From an uncultured SAR116 cluster alpha proteobacterium (GTDB lineage Bacteria; Pseudomonadota; Alphaproteobacteria; Puniceispirillales; Marisalimonadaceae): a stretch of 64,000 nt of DNA. Positions 21,449 to 31,070 of the stretch are shown here, one piece after another (within the stretch, counting starts at the first letter, position 1; every line of letters starts with the position of its first letter). The stretch lies in assembly GCA_902595515.1 (NCBI GenBank), contig CACJQK010000003.1, positions 1 to 64,000 on the forward strand. The letters run 5' to 3'. Under the pieces are notes generated by a model, which saw nothing but the letters and a program-made list of their open reading frames with translations, ran no database searches and was not told the origin of the DNA. The position numbers and the translations under genes were made by a program.

Positions 21449-22861
21449 ATGTACTGTAAAAATACTGATAAGTATAAAGAAGAATGTGGTGTATTTGGTA
21501 TATTTGGAACCAATGAAGCTTCCGTTTTAACAACATTAGGCCTTCATTCTCTTCAACACAGGGGTCAAGAAGGTGCAGGAATCGTTAGCTTTGACGGAAA
21601 CTCTTTTCATTCAATACGTAAACAAGGTTTAGTAGGAGATAATTTTAACAACAATAATATTTTATCTCAGCTTCCTGGAAAAACGGCGATTGGACATGTA
21701 AGATACTCTACTACAGGAGAGTCTAAGCCCGAAAATCTTCAACCGCTTTTTGCAAATTTAGCTTTGGGTGGTTTTGCATGTGCACATAATGGTAATTTAA
21801 CAAATACTTATTCCATAAAAAAAAAATTAGTTGAAAGTGGTTCTATTTTTCAAACTTCATCTGATACCGAAATTATTCTACAACTTGTAGCCCGATCACA
21901 AAAGAAAAAAATCACCCATAAGTTAGTTGATGCACTAAAACAAATAAAAGGAGCTTATTCACTTGTAATTTTAACAAATAAAAAACTTATTGGGGTAAGA
22001 GATCCTTTTGGAATTCGACCATTAGTGTTAGGAGATAAAGATGGCTCTCCTGTTTTAGCATCAGAAACATGCGCTTTAGATATGATCGGAGCAAAATATA
22101 TTCGTGATATAGAAAATGGTGAGATTGTTGTAATAACCGATAATGGAATAGAGTCTATTAAACCATTTAAAAAAATTCCAGAAAGACCTTGTATATTTGA
22201 AAGAATCTATTTTGCAAGCCCTGATAGTTTAGTAGGCAATAAAACAGTTTATACATACAGAAAAGCATTAGGTGAACAATTAGCTATTGAAAATGATCTA
22301 TTTGCAGATGTAGTTGTGCCAATACCGGATTCCGGTGTTTCAGCAGCCATCGGATTTGCACAGAAATCAAATATTCCATTCGAACTTGGTATTATAAGAA
22401 GCCACTATGTCGGTCGTACATTTATTGAACCTTCTCAAACCATTAGACAATTTGGTGTCAAACTTAAACATAGTGTCAATAAATCATGTATTGAGAATAA
22501 AAAAGTAATATTAATTGATGATTCAATAGTAAGAGGAACTACCGCTAGCAAAATTGTAAAGATGGTTTATGAAGCTGGAGCAAAAGAAGTACATTTAGGA
22601 ATTTCATGTCCTCCGATTTTGCATCCAGATTTTTATGGAATTGACACACCAAATTATAATCAGTTAATTGCATCTAAATCTAATTTAAAAAAAATGACAA
22701 AGTTAGTAGGAGCTAAGTCATTGTTTTTTTTAAGTTTAGCTGGAACCTACAAAGCAATGGGATGTAAAGAAAGAAATACTCATACTCCTCAATTTACTGA
22801 TCACTGTTTTACAGGTGAATACCCAATAGATATCTCTGAAATTTTAGAACTTAATAGATAA
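21449..22861 (+). CDS. purF: Amidophosphoribosyltransferase
   Basis: EECGVFGIFG; GLHSLQHRGQEGAGI; VILIDDSIVRGTTASKIVKM. Confidence 0.97.
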   Translation: MYCKNTDKYKEECGVFGIFGTNEASVLTTLGLHSLQHRGQEGAGIVSFDGNSFHSIRKQGLVGDNFNNNNILSQLPGKTAIGHVRYSTTGESKPENLQPLFANLALGGFACAHNGNLTNTYSIKKKLVESGSIFQTSSDTEIILQLVARSQKKKITHKLVDALKQIKGAYSLVILTNKKLIGVRDPFGIRPLVLGDKDGSPVLASETCALDMIGAKYIRDIENGEIVVITDNGIESIKPFKKIPERPCIFERIYFASPDSLVGNKTVYTYRKALGEQLAIENDLFADVVVPIPDSGVSAAIGFAQKSNIPFELGIIRSHYVGRTFIEPSQTIRQFGVKLKHSVNKSCIENKKVILIDDSIVRGTTASKIVKMVYEAGAKEVHLGISCPPILHPDFYGIDTPNYNQLIASKSNLKKMTKLVGAKSLFFLSLAGTYKAMGCKERNTHTPQFTDHCFTGEYPIDISEILELNR

Positions 22862-22866
22862 AACTT

Positions 22867-23580
22867 ATGAATAATAAACAAATTGTTCTCATTACAGGCG
22901 CTGGAAGTGGCATTGGAGCTGAGACAGCAATAGTACTAGCAAAACAAAATTACCATACAATTATTACTGGAAAATCTATTTCAAGTTTAGAAAAAACTGA
23001 AAAAAAAATTGTTAAAAATGGTGGTACATGTACTGTAGTCAAGCTCGATATGAACGATTTTATTGGTATTGACAAATTAGGGTTGGAAATATTTAAAAGG
23101 TGGAAAAAATTAGATATATTAATTTCAAATGCTGCGATCCTTGGCACTTTAGGTCCTATACACCATCAAAATCATGATGAATTCATTAAAGTACTAAACG
23201 TCAATTTAATTAGCAATCATAGACTAATTAGATCTGTAGAACCACTTTTAAAGAATAGTCCCCAACCAAAAGCTTCTTTCCTGTCATCAACAGTGGCTAA
23301 TGAGGCAAGACCTTTTTGGGGTGCTTATGCTATATCTAAAGCATCACTTCAACATATGGTTAAAATTTGGTCAATGGAAAACCAAAATAATAATTTGTCT
23401 ATTTCAATAATAAACCCTGGAAAAACGAACACAAAAATGAGGAAACAAGCCATGCCTGGTGAGAATGTTGACAATCTGCAAACTCCAAGAGAAGTTGCAG
23501 AAAAAATAAAAAAAATTATTTCTTCTAACAAGATTTACAAAGGCGAAGTAATTGATTTGAATTTAGTTGATTTCGATTAA
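22867..23580 (+). CDS. Short-chain dehydrogenase/reductase
   Basis: ITGAGSGIG; SNAAILG; YAISKASLQ. Confidence 0.88.
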   Translation: MNNKQIVLITGAGSGIGAETAIVLAKQNYHTIITGKSISSLEKTEKKIVKNGGTCTVVKLDMNDFIGIDKLGLEIFKRWKKLDILISNAAILGTLGPIHHQNHDEFIKVLNVNLISNHRLIRSVEPLLKNSPQPKASFLSSTVANEARPFWGAYAISKASLQHMVKIWSMENQNNNLSISIINPGKTNTKMRKQAMPGENVDNLQTPREVAEKIKKIISSNKIYKGEVIDLNLVDFD

Positions 23581-24284
23581 TCTTCTATTATCGCTGGCTC
23601 TAAATAAGAGAAATCAAAATCAATTTTTTCGTCAAATTTTCTAGCAATTTCTTGAGCCTCTTTATCATTTCTAGCACAAAAACTCAAAATTAATCTATAA
23701 TTATTTAGCCTGTAAAAAAATCGTAATGAATCTATTTGACTACTTCCAACATACCAAGATTTTAATATCCAACCTATAAAAAATAACCATGGTGAAATCA
23801 TAAAAAGCATAAAATAAAATACCATGGTAATACCAAAGAAAGTCCATAACCTATTTTGTAACATCCATAGGGGTGGTGCAATACTTGCAAGAATTGAATG
23901 ACTTGTATTAAGTAATGCAGCATTATTTCCGGGTTTTTTGAAAACTTCAAATAAAAAATACAAGTCGTCCCTTTGGAAATAATCTTTTAAATTAATATTT
24001 TTAAGTTCAGGTATTTTTTCAGCAGTAATATCTTCACATATCACACCTAAAGATCCATGAACAAAAGTGTTAAAAAAAACACCTTCTCTGAATAAAGTAA
24101 TTACTTTTTTTTCTTTTATTTCAGATAACTCCTTAGATAGTTCTTCATAACTTTTGTTTACCATTTCTCCATTAAGGGCTATAATAACATCTCCTTCTTT
24201 AAGTTTCATTATGTATGCATTTGAAGATGTTCTTATTGATTTAATCTGGAGGAATGATTTTTCAGTTACAATTTCTTCACTCAT
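23577..24284 (-). CDS. Uncharacterised membrane protein with N-terminal PDZ-like domain
   Basis: AYIMKLKEGDVIIALNGEMVNKSYEELSKELSEIKEKKVITLFREG is PDZ-like; two adjacent hydrophobic helices follow; last gene downstream of flhB. Confidence 0.6.
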   Translation of the reverse strand: MSEEIVTEKSFLQIKSIRTSSNAYIMKLKEGDVIIALNGEMVNKSYEELSKELSEIKEKKVITLFREGVFFNTFVHGSLGVICEDITAEKIPELKNINLKDYFQRDDLYFLFEVFKKPGNNAALLNTSHSILASIAPPLWMLQNRLWTFFGITMVFYFMLFMISPWLFFIGWILKSWYVGSSQIDSLRFFYRLNNYRLILSFCARNDKEAQEIARKFDEKIDFDFSYLEPAIIED

Positions 24285-24312
24285 TTGATCAAACTCATTA
24301 TATATGTTTTAG

Positions 24313-25026
24313 TTATGGGTATTTAATCCTACTTGTTTTATCAGCAATTTTATTCAAAACATTATTATTTTGTTTTAACAGCTTTGAAATTTGCTGTGCT
24401 TGTATTGCTTGATTTGCCACAATTTTTTTATATATGGCTTTATTACTTATTTGTTGAATAGCTTTTGATATGGATTTGTTATTTGATTTATTAAGTCTTT
24501 GTATATCTGAACTAATTTTTTTATTATTATCTATGCTTGCTTGAGTATTTTTGTTCAACTGATTTACAAGAGTATTTGTGATTAACTGTAATTCGGCAAC
24601 TGTATTTTCGTTAGATGTTTGCATTCTCTTTTCTATCTTATTGAGAGTAACAACCAATTTTTTATTAACTTCTAGTAAATCTCCCTGTTTTTTAATAGCA
24701 CTATCTAAATTTTTTAATGAAGCATTAACTCCATCAACATTTTCTGCAAAAACTACTAAGGCTTCCCTGCTAGTTTCTGTCATGTTAGTCAATTTATCAG
24801 AGGATTGCATGAATAAATATGCACTAACAGTTATAACTACTAAACCTGATATAATTGATGATAAAAATACGATTGTAGTGTATTTATGAATTTGTTTCAC
24901 CTTTGCCTCCAATTTTTCATGCGCTTTTTTAACTTTATTATATTCTGAAGTTACATCAGTTGCTGCATCTGCTGCGTCTAAAGCTAATTTTATGCTTTCT
25001 TGAACAGCTTCCATTTTAGTATCCAT
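24313..25026 (-). CDS. Uncharacterised single-TM coiled-coil protein
   Basis: One TM helix (TTIVFLSSIISGLVVITVSAYLFM), flanked by long Asn/Lys/Gln-rich heptad-like sequence. Confidence 0.6.
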   Translation of the reverse strand: MDTKMEAVQESIKLALDAADAATDVTSEYNKVKKAHEKLEAKVKQIHKYTTIVFLSSIISGLVVITVSAYLFMQSSDKLTNMTETSREALVVFAENVDGVNASLKNLDSAIKKQGDLLEVNKKLVVTLNKIEKRMQTSNENTVAELQLITNTLVNQLNKNTQASIDNNKKISSDIQRLNKSNNKSISKAIQQISNKAIYKKIVANQAIQAQQISKLLKQNNNVLNKIADKTSRIKYP

Positions 25027-25068
25027 TTTATTTATCCTGTAATTTTCAGCTAAAAAAATATAAAATTA

Positions 25069-25257
25069 TCAATCTTTCTCTTTACGATATGCACATTCCA
25101 TACCAGTTGTACTAAATACTTCTAATGATGGTATAAATTTAGATATAAAACCAAATCTTTTGCATCCCCAAGGCCTTTGTTTTCTATGAGTAATGAAAAA
25201 ATAGTCACATCCACGACAAGTGATTCTTTTATTATCATTTTTAATATTCTTTATCAT
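25069..25257 (-). CDS. Small four-cysteine (zinc-ribbon-like) protein
   Basis: CRGCDYFFITHRKQRPWGCKRFGFISKFIPSLEVFSTTGMEC. Confidence 0.65.
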   Translation of the reverse strand: MIKNIKNDNKRITCRGCDYFFITHRKQRPWGCKRFGFISKFIPSLEVFSTTGMECAYRKEKD

Positions 25258-25260
25258 AAC

Positions 25261-25494
25261 TCAAACTTTATTTTTTTTATTATTATTTTTAAATTCTATT
25301 AATCTATATATTAATTGAGCAATCTTAAATCTAAAAGCACCTAAAACTGCTGTAAAACCAAAAAACCAATATAACGAAGCATTAAAAAAATCACCTTCTT
25401 CACGAAGGGAACTTGCCTCAAAATGACATAACAGTGCAGACCAAATAAACATTGCAGTAATAATAATTTGCCCAAATGTTTTTCTTTTTTTCAC
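25261..25494 (-). CDS. Small membrane protein, two predicted TM helices
   Basis: ORF directly downstream of flhB, 3 bp from the next gene; hydrophobic segments. Confidence 0.55.
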   Translation of the reverse strand: MKKRKTFGQIIITAMFIWSALLCHFEASSLREEGDFFNASLYWFFGFTAVLGAFRFKIAQLIYRLIEFKNNNKKNKV

Positions 25495-25508
25495 ATTACC
25501 ACCATTAA

Positions 25509-26654
25509 TTATTTAATTGTTTTTCCGTATTCATCAAAGCTCATATTTTTAGGTATTTCAAACTCAGGATAATCAGTTTCCTCTCCTCTTTCAATTTTAA
25601 AAATATAAGCTAATACGGAAGCAATAGCTGGATAGAGATTTTCAGAAATTTCCTTTCCTATTTCTCCTGTAAAATAAAGAGCTCTAGAAAGTAAAGGACT
25701 TTGAAAAACTGTAACTTTATTTTCATCAGCTAATTTTATGATTTTTTCTGCTATCATTCCTCTTCCCATAGCTAAGATTATTGGAGCACCTTCTGATCCA
25801 ACTTCATACTTAATTGCAACTGCAAAATGTGTTGGGTTAGTGATTACGGCTGACGCATCTTTTACATTATCAAGCGCAGCAGATTGACTAGCAGCTCTAT
25901 TGGCAATTTCATTTTGTAATCTTCTAATTTTTTGTTTAACTTCAGGTGATCCATCCGTATCTTTATGCTCATCTTTTACTTCTTTGATTGTCATTTTTAA
26001 TTTTTCTAAATGTTGGTATTTCTGCCAAATAAAATCAAAAATTGCTATAAAACCTAAAACTATTAATAGCGCAATTGTAAGTTGAGGAAAATTGTAAAGT
26101 AGATTTGATAGAGCAGAATATAAATTACGTTCGGATAAATTAATTATATCTTTCATATTAATATATATTACAAAAAATGTGATTCCCCCTAATAAGCCAA
26201 CTTTAAATAAAGACTTAATTAGTTCGAATAGACCTTTAGAAGAAAAAATTCTTTTTAAACCTGATAATAAATTAATTCTGTTTGATTTAAATTGAAAAGC
26301 TTTTGGAGCAAAATTTATACCTCCAACAGCCATTTGTGTAATTAAAATAATTAATATTAAGGGAATACCAACAATTAAAGTTATGTTAATTACATATTTT
26401 AACAATTTATTGATGCCATAGGCAGGTGATATATTCGTTATGTAATCGAGATCAAATAAGAACAAAGTTTTCCAAATTGCTAAAAAATCTCTAGCAAAAA
26501 AAGGTATTGAAGACAGAACCATTAAACCCATTATTAATGATGTAAAAACAAACATTTCTTTAGATGATAAAACCTGACCATCCTCGGCCGCTTTATCTAA
26601 TTTTCTTTGAGATGGTTCTTCGGTTTTATCTTGTGAATTGTCTTCTTCTGCCAT
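25509..26654 (-). CDS. flhB: Flagellar export switch protein FlhB
   Basis: EEPSQRKLDKAAEDGQV; NPTHFAVAIKYE autocleavage site. Confidence 0.96.
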   Translation of the reverse strand: MAEEDNSQDKTEEPSQRKLDKAAEDGQVLSSKEMFVFTSLIMGLMVLSSIPFFARDFLAIWKTLFLFDLDYITNISPAYGINKLLKYVINITLIVGIPLILIILITQMAVGGINFAPKAFQFKSNRINLLSGLKRIFSSKGLFELIKSLFKVGLLGGITFFVIYINMKDIINLSERNLYSALSNLLYNFPQLTIALLIVLGFIAIFDFIWQKYQHLEKLKMTIKEVKDEHKDTDGSPEVKQKIRRLQNEIANRAASQSAALDNVKDASAVITNPTHFAVAIKYEVGSEGAPIILAMGRGMIAEKIIKLADENKVTVFQSPLLSRALYFTGEIGKEISENLYPAIASVLAYIFKIERGEETDYPEFEIPKNMSFDEYGKTIK

Positions 26655-26655
26655 T

Positions 26656-27471
26656 TTATGGTCTTCCTTCTTTATAAGAATGAAGAACTTCGTCAATCAA
26701 ATTAATTGCCGTAGCCGTCAAATCAGAAAATGCATTTGAAATTGGCCCAACCCCTAAATACAAAAAAATAAAAACACTAATTAAGGCAATTGGAAAGCCA
26801 AAAGAAAAAAGATTTAGTGATGGGGCAGACCTGGTAATTATACCTATCGAACACTGTATTAATAATAAACCACCTACAATTGGTAAACTTATCAAAGCTG
26901 CAAGGTAAAACATATCTCCAACGGTATTTACAGCAACATTACTTACTTCAGAAAAATTAAAAATTAAGCCAATTGGCAAGTATACATAACTTTCTATAAG
27001 TAATTTTAGTAAAAACAAATGACCGTCTAATGATAAGAAACAAGATATAAGAAATAATGTTAAAACTGTACTTAAAACAAGTGTTTGCCCTCCTGATTGG
27101 GGGTCAATCATGCTTGACATTGATAGACCTGCTGTAGATGCTATTTTCTCACCTGCAACTGCCGCTGCTGAAAAAAGTATATTTAAAATTAATCCTACTG
27201 AAAGTCCGACACCTATTTCAGATAGTATAAGTATAAATAAATTGAAACCTTGCATGTTTTGAATCTCTGGTACTTTAATAACAGGAAATAGAAATGCAGT
27301 TAAACTTATGCTTGCAATAATTCTTACCTGTAAAGGTATTCCTCCTAATGAAAAAAAAGGCGCACTAATTAAAAATGAAGAAATACGTAAAGATGCCACA
27401 AAAAATATTACCATATATTGGTATAAATTAAATAAATTAACTCCCGGTAAAGCAAACTCTATCCCATTCAT
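26656..27471 (-). CDS. fliR: Flagellar export protein FliR
   Basis: FliR-like membrane protein between fliQ and flhB. Confidence 0.93.
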   Translation of the reverse strand: MNGIEFALPGVNLFNLYQYMVIFFVASLRISSFLISAPFFSLGGIPLQVRIIASISLTAFLFPVIKVPEIQNMQGFNLFILILSEIGVGLSVGLILNILFSAAAVAGEKIASTAGLSMSSMIDPQSGGQTLVLSTVLTLFLISCFLSLDGHLFLLKLLIESYVYLPIGLIFNFSEVSNVAVNTVGDMFYLAALISLPIVGGLLLIQCSIGIITRSAPSLNLFSFGFPIALISVFIFLYLGVGPISNAFSDLTATAINLIDEVLHSYKEGRP

Positions 27472-27489
27472 AGTAAATTTCTTTCGTGT

Positions 27490-27762
27490 TTAATTTTGTC
27501 CTACACCAGCAACCTGGTCAAAAATAAAATTAAAGTAATCAACAAGTCCCGTCATAAAAAAATTACCTAATAACCCTATACCTAACATTACTACAATTAC
27601 TTTTGGTACAAAACTAAGTGTCATTTCGTTGATTGATGTTGCGGCTTGAATAATGCCTATCAAAAGACCTATACCGAGTGCTAGAGCTAAGATAGGACCT
27701 GAAACAAGTAAAACCTGATAAAAGGCCATACTCAACATACTAATATTTTCATCAAAGTTCAT
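27490..27762 (-). CDS. fliQ: Flagellar export protein FliQ
   Basis: GLLIGIIQAATSINEMTLSFVPKV. Confidence 0.95.
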   Translation of the reverse strand: MNFDENISMLSMAFYQVLLVSGPILALALGIGLLIGIIQAATSINEMTLSFVPKVIVVMLGIGLLGNFFMTGLVDYFNFIFDQVAGVGQN

Positions 27763-27765
27763 TTT

Positions 27766-28608
27766 TTATCCTGCTGAGAAGGTACTTACTAAAGATCCTA
27801 CTGTCATACTCCATCCATCAACTAGAACAAATAATAATAATTTAAATGGAAGTGCAACTAACATTGGAGACAACATCATCATTCCAAGTGACATCAAAAT
27901 AGACGAAATAACCATATCAATTACTAAAAAAGGTAAAAATAAAAGAAATCCTATTTGAAATGCAGTTTTCAGTTCACTAGTCATAAATGCAGGAAGAGCT
28001 ATTCTAAAGGGAATATCAGAAACTTTATCAAATTTTTCTAAGCCAGCTAATTCAGTAAACATAATTAAGTCTGTTTTTCTTGTGTTTTTAACCATAAATT
28101 GTTTCATTTCAGAGCTGGCTGTTTCAATAGCCTGTTCTGCGGGTAAGTTTTTTTCCATATAAGGCACTGCAGCGTTTTCATAAACCTTATTAAATGTTGG
28201 AGCCATTATAAAAAAAGTTAAAAATAAAGATATTGCAATTAAAACTTGATTTGGAGGAGTTTGTTGCGTGCCCAGAGCTTGACGAAGAATAGACATCACA
28301 ATAATTATTCTTGTAAAACTAGTCATTCCAAGCACTAAAGAAGGTAATACTGTCAAAGCTGTCATTAGTAATAGAATTTGTAATGGAAATGAGTATTCAG
28401 TTGTATCACCATTAGTTGATACATTTAATGCAGGAAACCCAGAAGTAATGGGTTCTCCAAATGCTTGTACAGGAAATCCAGTTATTAAAATTAAAAGTAT
28501 AAAAAAAGATAATCTCTTTACTAAGTTTATTGTTATCTCAAAAATTTTATTTTTTTGATTTGAAAAATAAAATCTTTTTATAGGTTGTGGGCAAATTGCT
28601 TTACGCAT
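27766..28608 (-). CDS. fliP: Flagellar export protein FliP
   Basis: SFTRIIIVMSILRQALGTQQTPPNQVLIAISLFLTFFIMAP; LPFLVIDMVISSILMSLGMMMLSP. Confidence 0.97.
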   Translation of the reverse strand: MRKAICPQPIKRFYFSNQKNKIFEITINLVKRLSFFILLILITGFPVQAFGEPITSGFPALNVSTNGDTTEYSFPLQILLLMTALTVLPSLVLGMTSFTRIIIVMSILRQALGTQQTPPNQVLIAISLFLTFFIMAPTFNKVYENAAVPYMEKNLPAEQAIETASSEMKQFMVKNTRKTDLIMFTELAGLEKFDKVSDIPFRIALPAFMTSELKTAFQIGFLLFLPFLVIDMVISSILMSLGMMMLSPMLVALPFKLLLFVLVDGWSMTVGSLVSTFSAG

Positions 28609-29017
28609 TTTTATTACCTTTTTTATGAGCTGTTAATAAATCTGATATATTTACATGTTGAAGAGGTTTAGAGTTTTTAGGATTCTCTTGTAAAGTAATT
28701 TTCTTTGTTGATAAATGTTCTGACGCTTTATAATTTAAATTGCTTATTTCAGATTTATGTTGATCAATTTGTATAAGCGACCCCCTGCCAGACTTATGTC
28801 CTACAAAGAAAAATTTTTCATCTTCAACTTTAAAAACATAAGCTTGGAAACTGTTGTTAAGAGGCATTTGATTTATAACCTCAAAACTATTTTCTTTCTT
28901 AATGATTTTTTTTAGGTGCCCACTTTTTTTCTTAACAATAAAAGCAACAACACCTAATATTAATAAAAATGAAATTACTACAATAACTGTGGTGAAATCT
29001 GGAACGGATTGTGACAT
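28601..29017 (-). CDS. fliO: FliO-like flagellar biosynthesis protein
   Basis: N-terminal TM plus short cytoplasmic domain directly upstream of fliP. Confidence 0.72.
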   Translation of the reverse strand: MSQSVPDFTTVIVVISFLLILGVVAFIVKKKSGHLKKIIKKENSFEVINQMPLNNSFQAYVFKVEDEKFFFVGHKSGRGSLIQIDQHKSEISNLNYKASEHLSTKKITLQENPKNSKPLQHVNISDLLTAHKKGNKNA

Positions 29018-29046
29018 TTAGGCTTTCCTCAATTTTTATATAAGGA

Positions 29047-29062
29047 AGCAAGAAGTATGCCA
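29047..29062 (-). promoter_or_regulatory. Sigma54 (-24/-12) promoter element upstream of fliO-P-Q-R-flhB
   Basis: TGGCATACTTCTTGCT; predicted 5'UTR about 19 nt containing GAGGAAAG. Confidence 0.82.
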
Positions 29063-29125
29063 TTAGAAAATTTTAGTTTAAGTTATTGTTTTTAATAGAT
29101 TATTTTTGTGTCAATTTTTTGTATA

Positions 29126-29440
29126 TTATAGTTTTTGTACTCGGTTTTCAGGATTTGTAACCTCTGTAAATCTGATGCCAAATCTTTCCCCAACCATAAC
29201 CACTTCTCCTTTAGCAATTTTAACTCCATTCGCTAAAATGTCTAATGGATCACCAGCTAATCTTTCTAATTCCACCACTGATCCTTCATTAAGTCTTAGA
29301 AGATCTCTTATTTTGAGTTCGGTTGAACCAACCTCAACAGTAAGTTTTACCTCAATATTTTCAAGGACCTTGAGATTATCCAGACCAGCTTTATCTGTAA
29401 CTGTTTCTTCAACTTGTGCTTCAGCTTCATTTTCTGCCAT
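29126..29440 (-). CDS. fliN: Flagellar switch protein FliN
   Basis: VKLTVEVGSTELKIRDLLRLNEGSVVELERLAGDPLDILANGVKIAKGEVVMVGERFGIRFTEV (SpoA domain). Confidence 0.95.
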   Translation of the reverse strand: MAENEAEAQVEETVTDKAGLDNLKVLENIEVKLTVEVGSTELKIRDLLRLNEGSVVELERLAGDPLDILANGVKIAKGEVVMVGERFGIRFTEVTNPENRVQKL

Positions 29441-29458
29441 TAAATTACTCCTCAATAT

Positions 29459-30427
29459 TTATAATCTCTTATTTAAATTCACTGCAACCTGGCCATTTGT
29501 TTCACCAATTTCAGCTTTAAATAATATTTTGTCATTTACATAAAAATCAACACCGTCGACAGGAGGTAAGTTCATTACATCCCCCTCTTTGAATTGAACA
29601 AGATTGGATAATGAAACATGTGGTTCACTCAAAATTGCCGATACGGGAAGTGGAACATTTAATACTGATTTTTCTAAACGTTCTCTCCAGCTTGTATCAT
29701 CATTGATTATATCACTTTGTACTCTGGAACGTAATAACGAAGCAATAGGTTTTAAAGTTTGTAAAGGATAAATTATATCAAATGAAGCTGAGTCAACGTT
29801 TGGAAGCTGAACAACAAAAGAACAAATTATTACTGAATCTGATGATTCAACTAAAGTTGCAAATTGCGGATTAATTTCCCTACTTTGGTGCTTAATTGTT
29901 ATTGGCATAAGATCTTTCCAAGCCGTTTCAAGACATTGAGAAATTCCATCTGATACTATTTCAATTATTCTATCTTCAGTAGCCGTAAACTCAGCCTTCG
30001 CAGAAGGAAAATTTGCTAATTTACCACCATAATAACAATTTGTTAAAACACTAATAAAGGATGGTTCTAGCACAAGTAACATTGATCCTCTAAGCTCGTC
30101 AATTCTACTTGTGCTTAAACTCATGAAACTGTTTAGACCAGCACTATATTCATCATATGTTTTTACTTCTGGAGGAAATGGGTTGATTTTTGGCTGCAAT
30201 CTTATCATGGGTAAAAATATACTTCTTACTAATCGTGCAAACCTTTCATTAATTAACCTTAAAGCGTAGTAATCACCAAGAAGTTCTAAGTTGTCTGAAC
30301 CAAATGTAAAGTCTGTTACTTCAACATCATTATTTAATCCAGAGTTTGCAGTAATTTCTCCAGATTGCAGACCTTCCATTAAAGCTGACACTTCGTCAGA
30401 AGATAATTTTCTAGATGTATTGGACAT
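29459..30427 (-). CDS. fliM: Flagellar switch protein FliM
   Basis: LSSDEVSALMEGL N-motif; FMSLSTSRIDELRGSMLLVLEPSFISVLTNCYYGG. Confidence 0.93.
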   Translation of the reverse strand: MSNTSRKLSSDEVSALMEGLQSGEITANSGLNNDVEVTDFTFGSDNLELLGDYYALRLINERFARLVRSIFLPMIRLQPKINPFPPEVKTYDEYSAGLNSFMSLSTSRIDELRGSMLLVLEPSFISVLTNCYYGGKLANFPSAKAEFTATEDRIIEIVSDGISQCLETAWKDLMPITIKHQSREINPQFATLVESSDSVIICSFVVQLPNVDSASFDIIYPLQTLKPIASLLRSRVQSDIINDDTSWRERLEKSVLNVPLPVSAILSEPHVSLSNLVQFKEGDVMNLPPVDGVDFYVNDKILFKAEIGETNGQVAVNLNKRL

Positions 30428-30445
30428 TAATTCATAAATCCTACT

Positions 30446-31045
30446 CTATTGTAAAATAAACGCAGTAAAATATACATCTTCTATACCTGGAAATTCATCA
30501 AGTGACTCTAATTTTTTATTTAGAACAACCATTAACCTCTCAGACAATTTTTTCTTACCATCACTACCAGAAATATCTTCTTCAGTAAAATCACTTATAG
30601 TTGATAGTATTTCAGAACGTAATGCTAGTTGATGGGAATCAACTACCTCCATGACTTTTTCATCATACTGTGTGGATACACCTACACTAACTTGTAGAAA
30701 TTTTCTGCTTCCTTTTAAATTAGTTGTAAAGTCTCCTGGAAATTCAAAATAAGTAGTTTCATAACTATCAACTTCTGGGATAGCTTTAACATTCTTTTTT
30801 ATTATGCCATCTTCACCTTCTTCTTGACCTTCTTTATCTTCAACATCCTCTGTTTTTTTCTTTTCAGCTTCTTTCCCTTCTATTATTTGATTAACTTCGG
30901 CTGAAGGGTCAGGTTCAGGTTCACCACCAAACATAAAATAACCAATACCTAGACCAACAGCAATTAATAAAAAGCCGACTACTACAAAAATAATTATTTT
31001 TAACAAGTTACTTTTTTTTGGTTCTTCTTCAACTTCTTCTGCCAT
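30446..31045 (-). CDS. fliL: Flagellar basal body-associated protein FliL
   Basis: Single N-terminal TM, acidic linker, FLQVSVGVSTQYDEKVMEVVDSHQLALRSEILSTIS. Confidence 0.9.
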   Translation of the reverse strand: MAEEVEEEPKKSNLLKIIIFVVVGFLLIAVGLGIGYFMFGGEPEPDPSAEVNQIIEGKEAEKKKTEDVEDKEGQEEGEDGIIKKNVKAIPEVDSYETTYFEFPGDFTTNLKGSRKFLQVSVGVSTQYDEKVMEVVDSHQLALRSEILSTISDFTEEDISGSDGKKKLSERLMVVLNKKLESLDEFPGIEDVYFTAFILQ

Positions 31046-31070
31046 TTTTTTCTCACTATTTAGTTATTGA

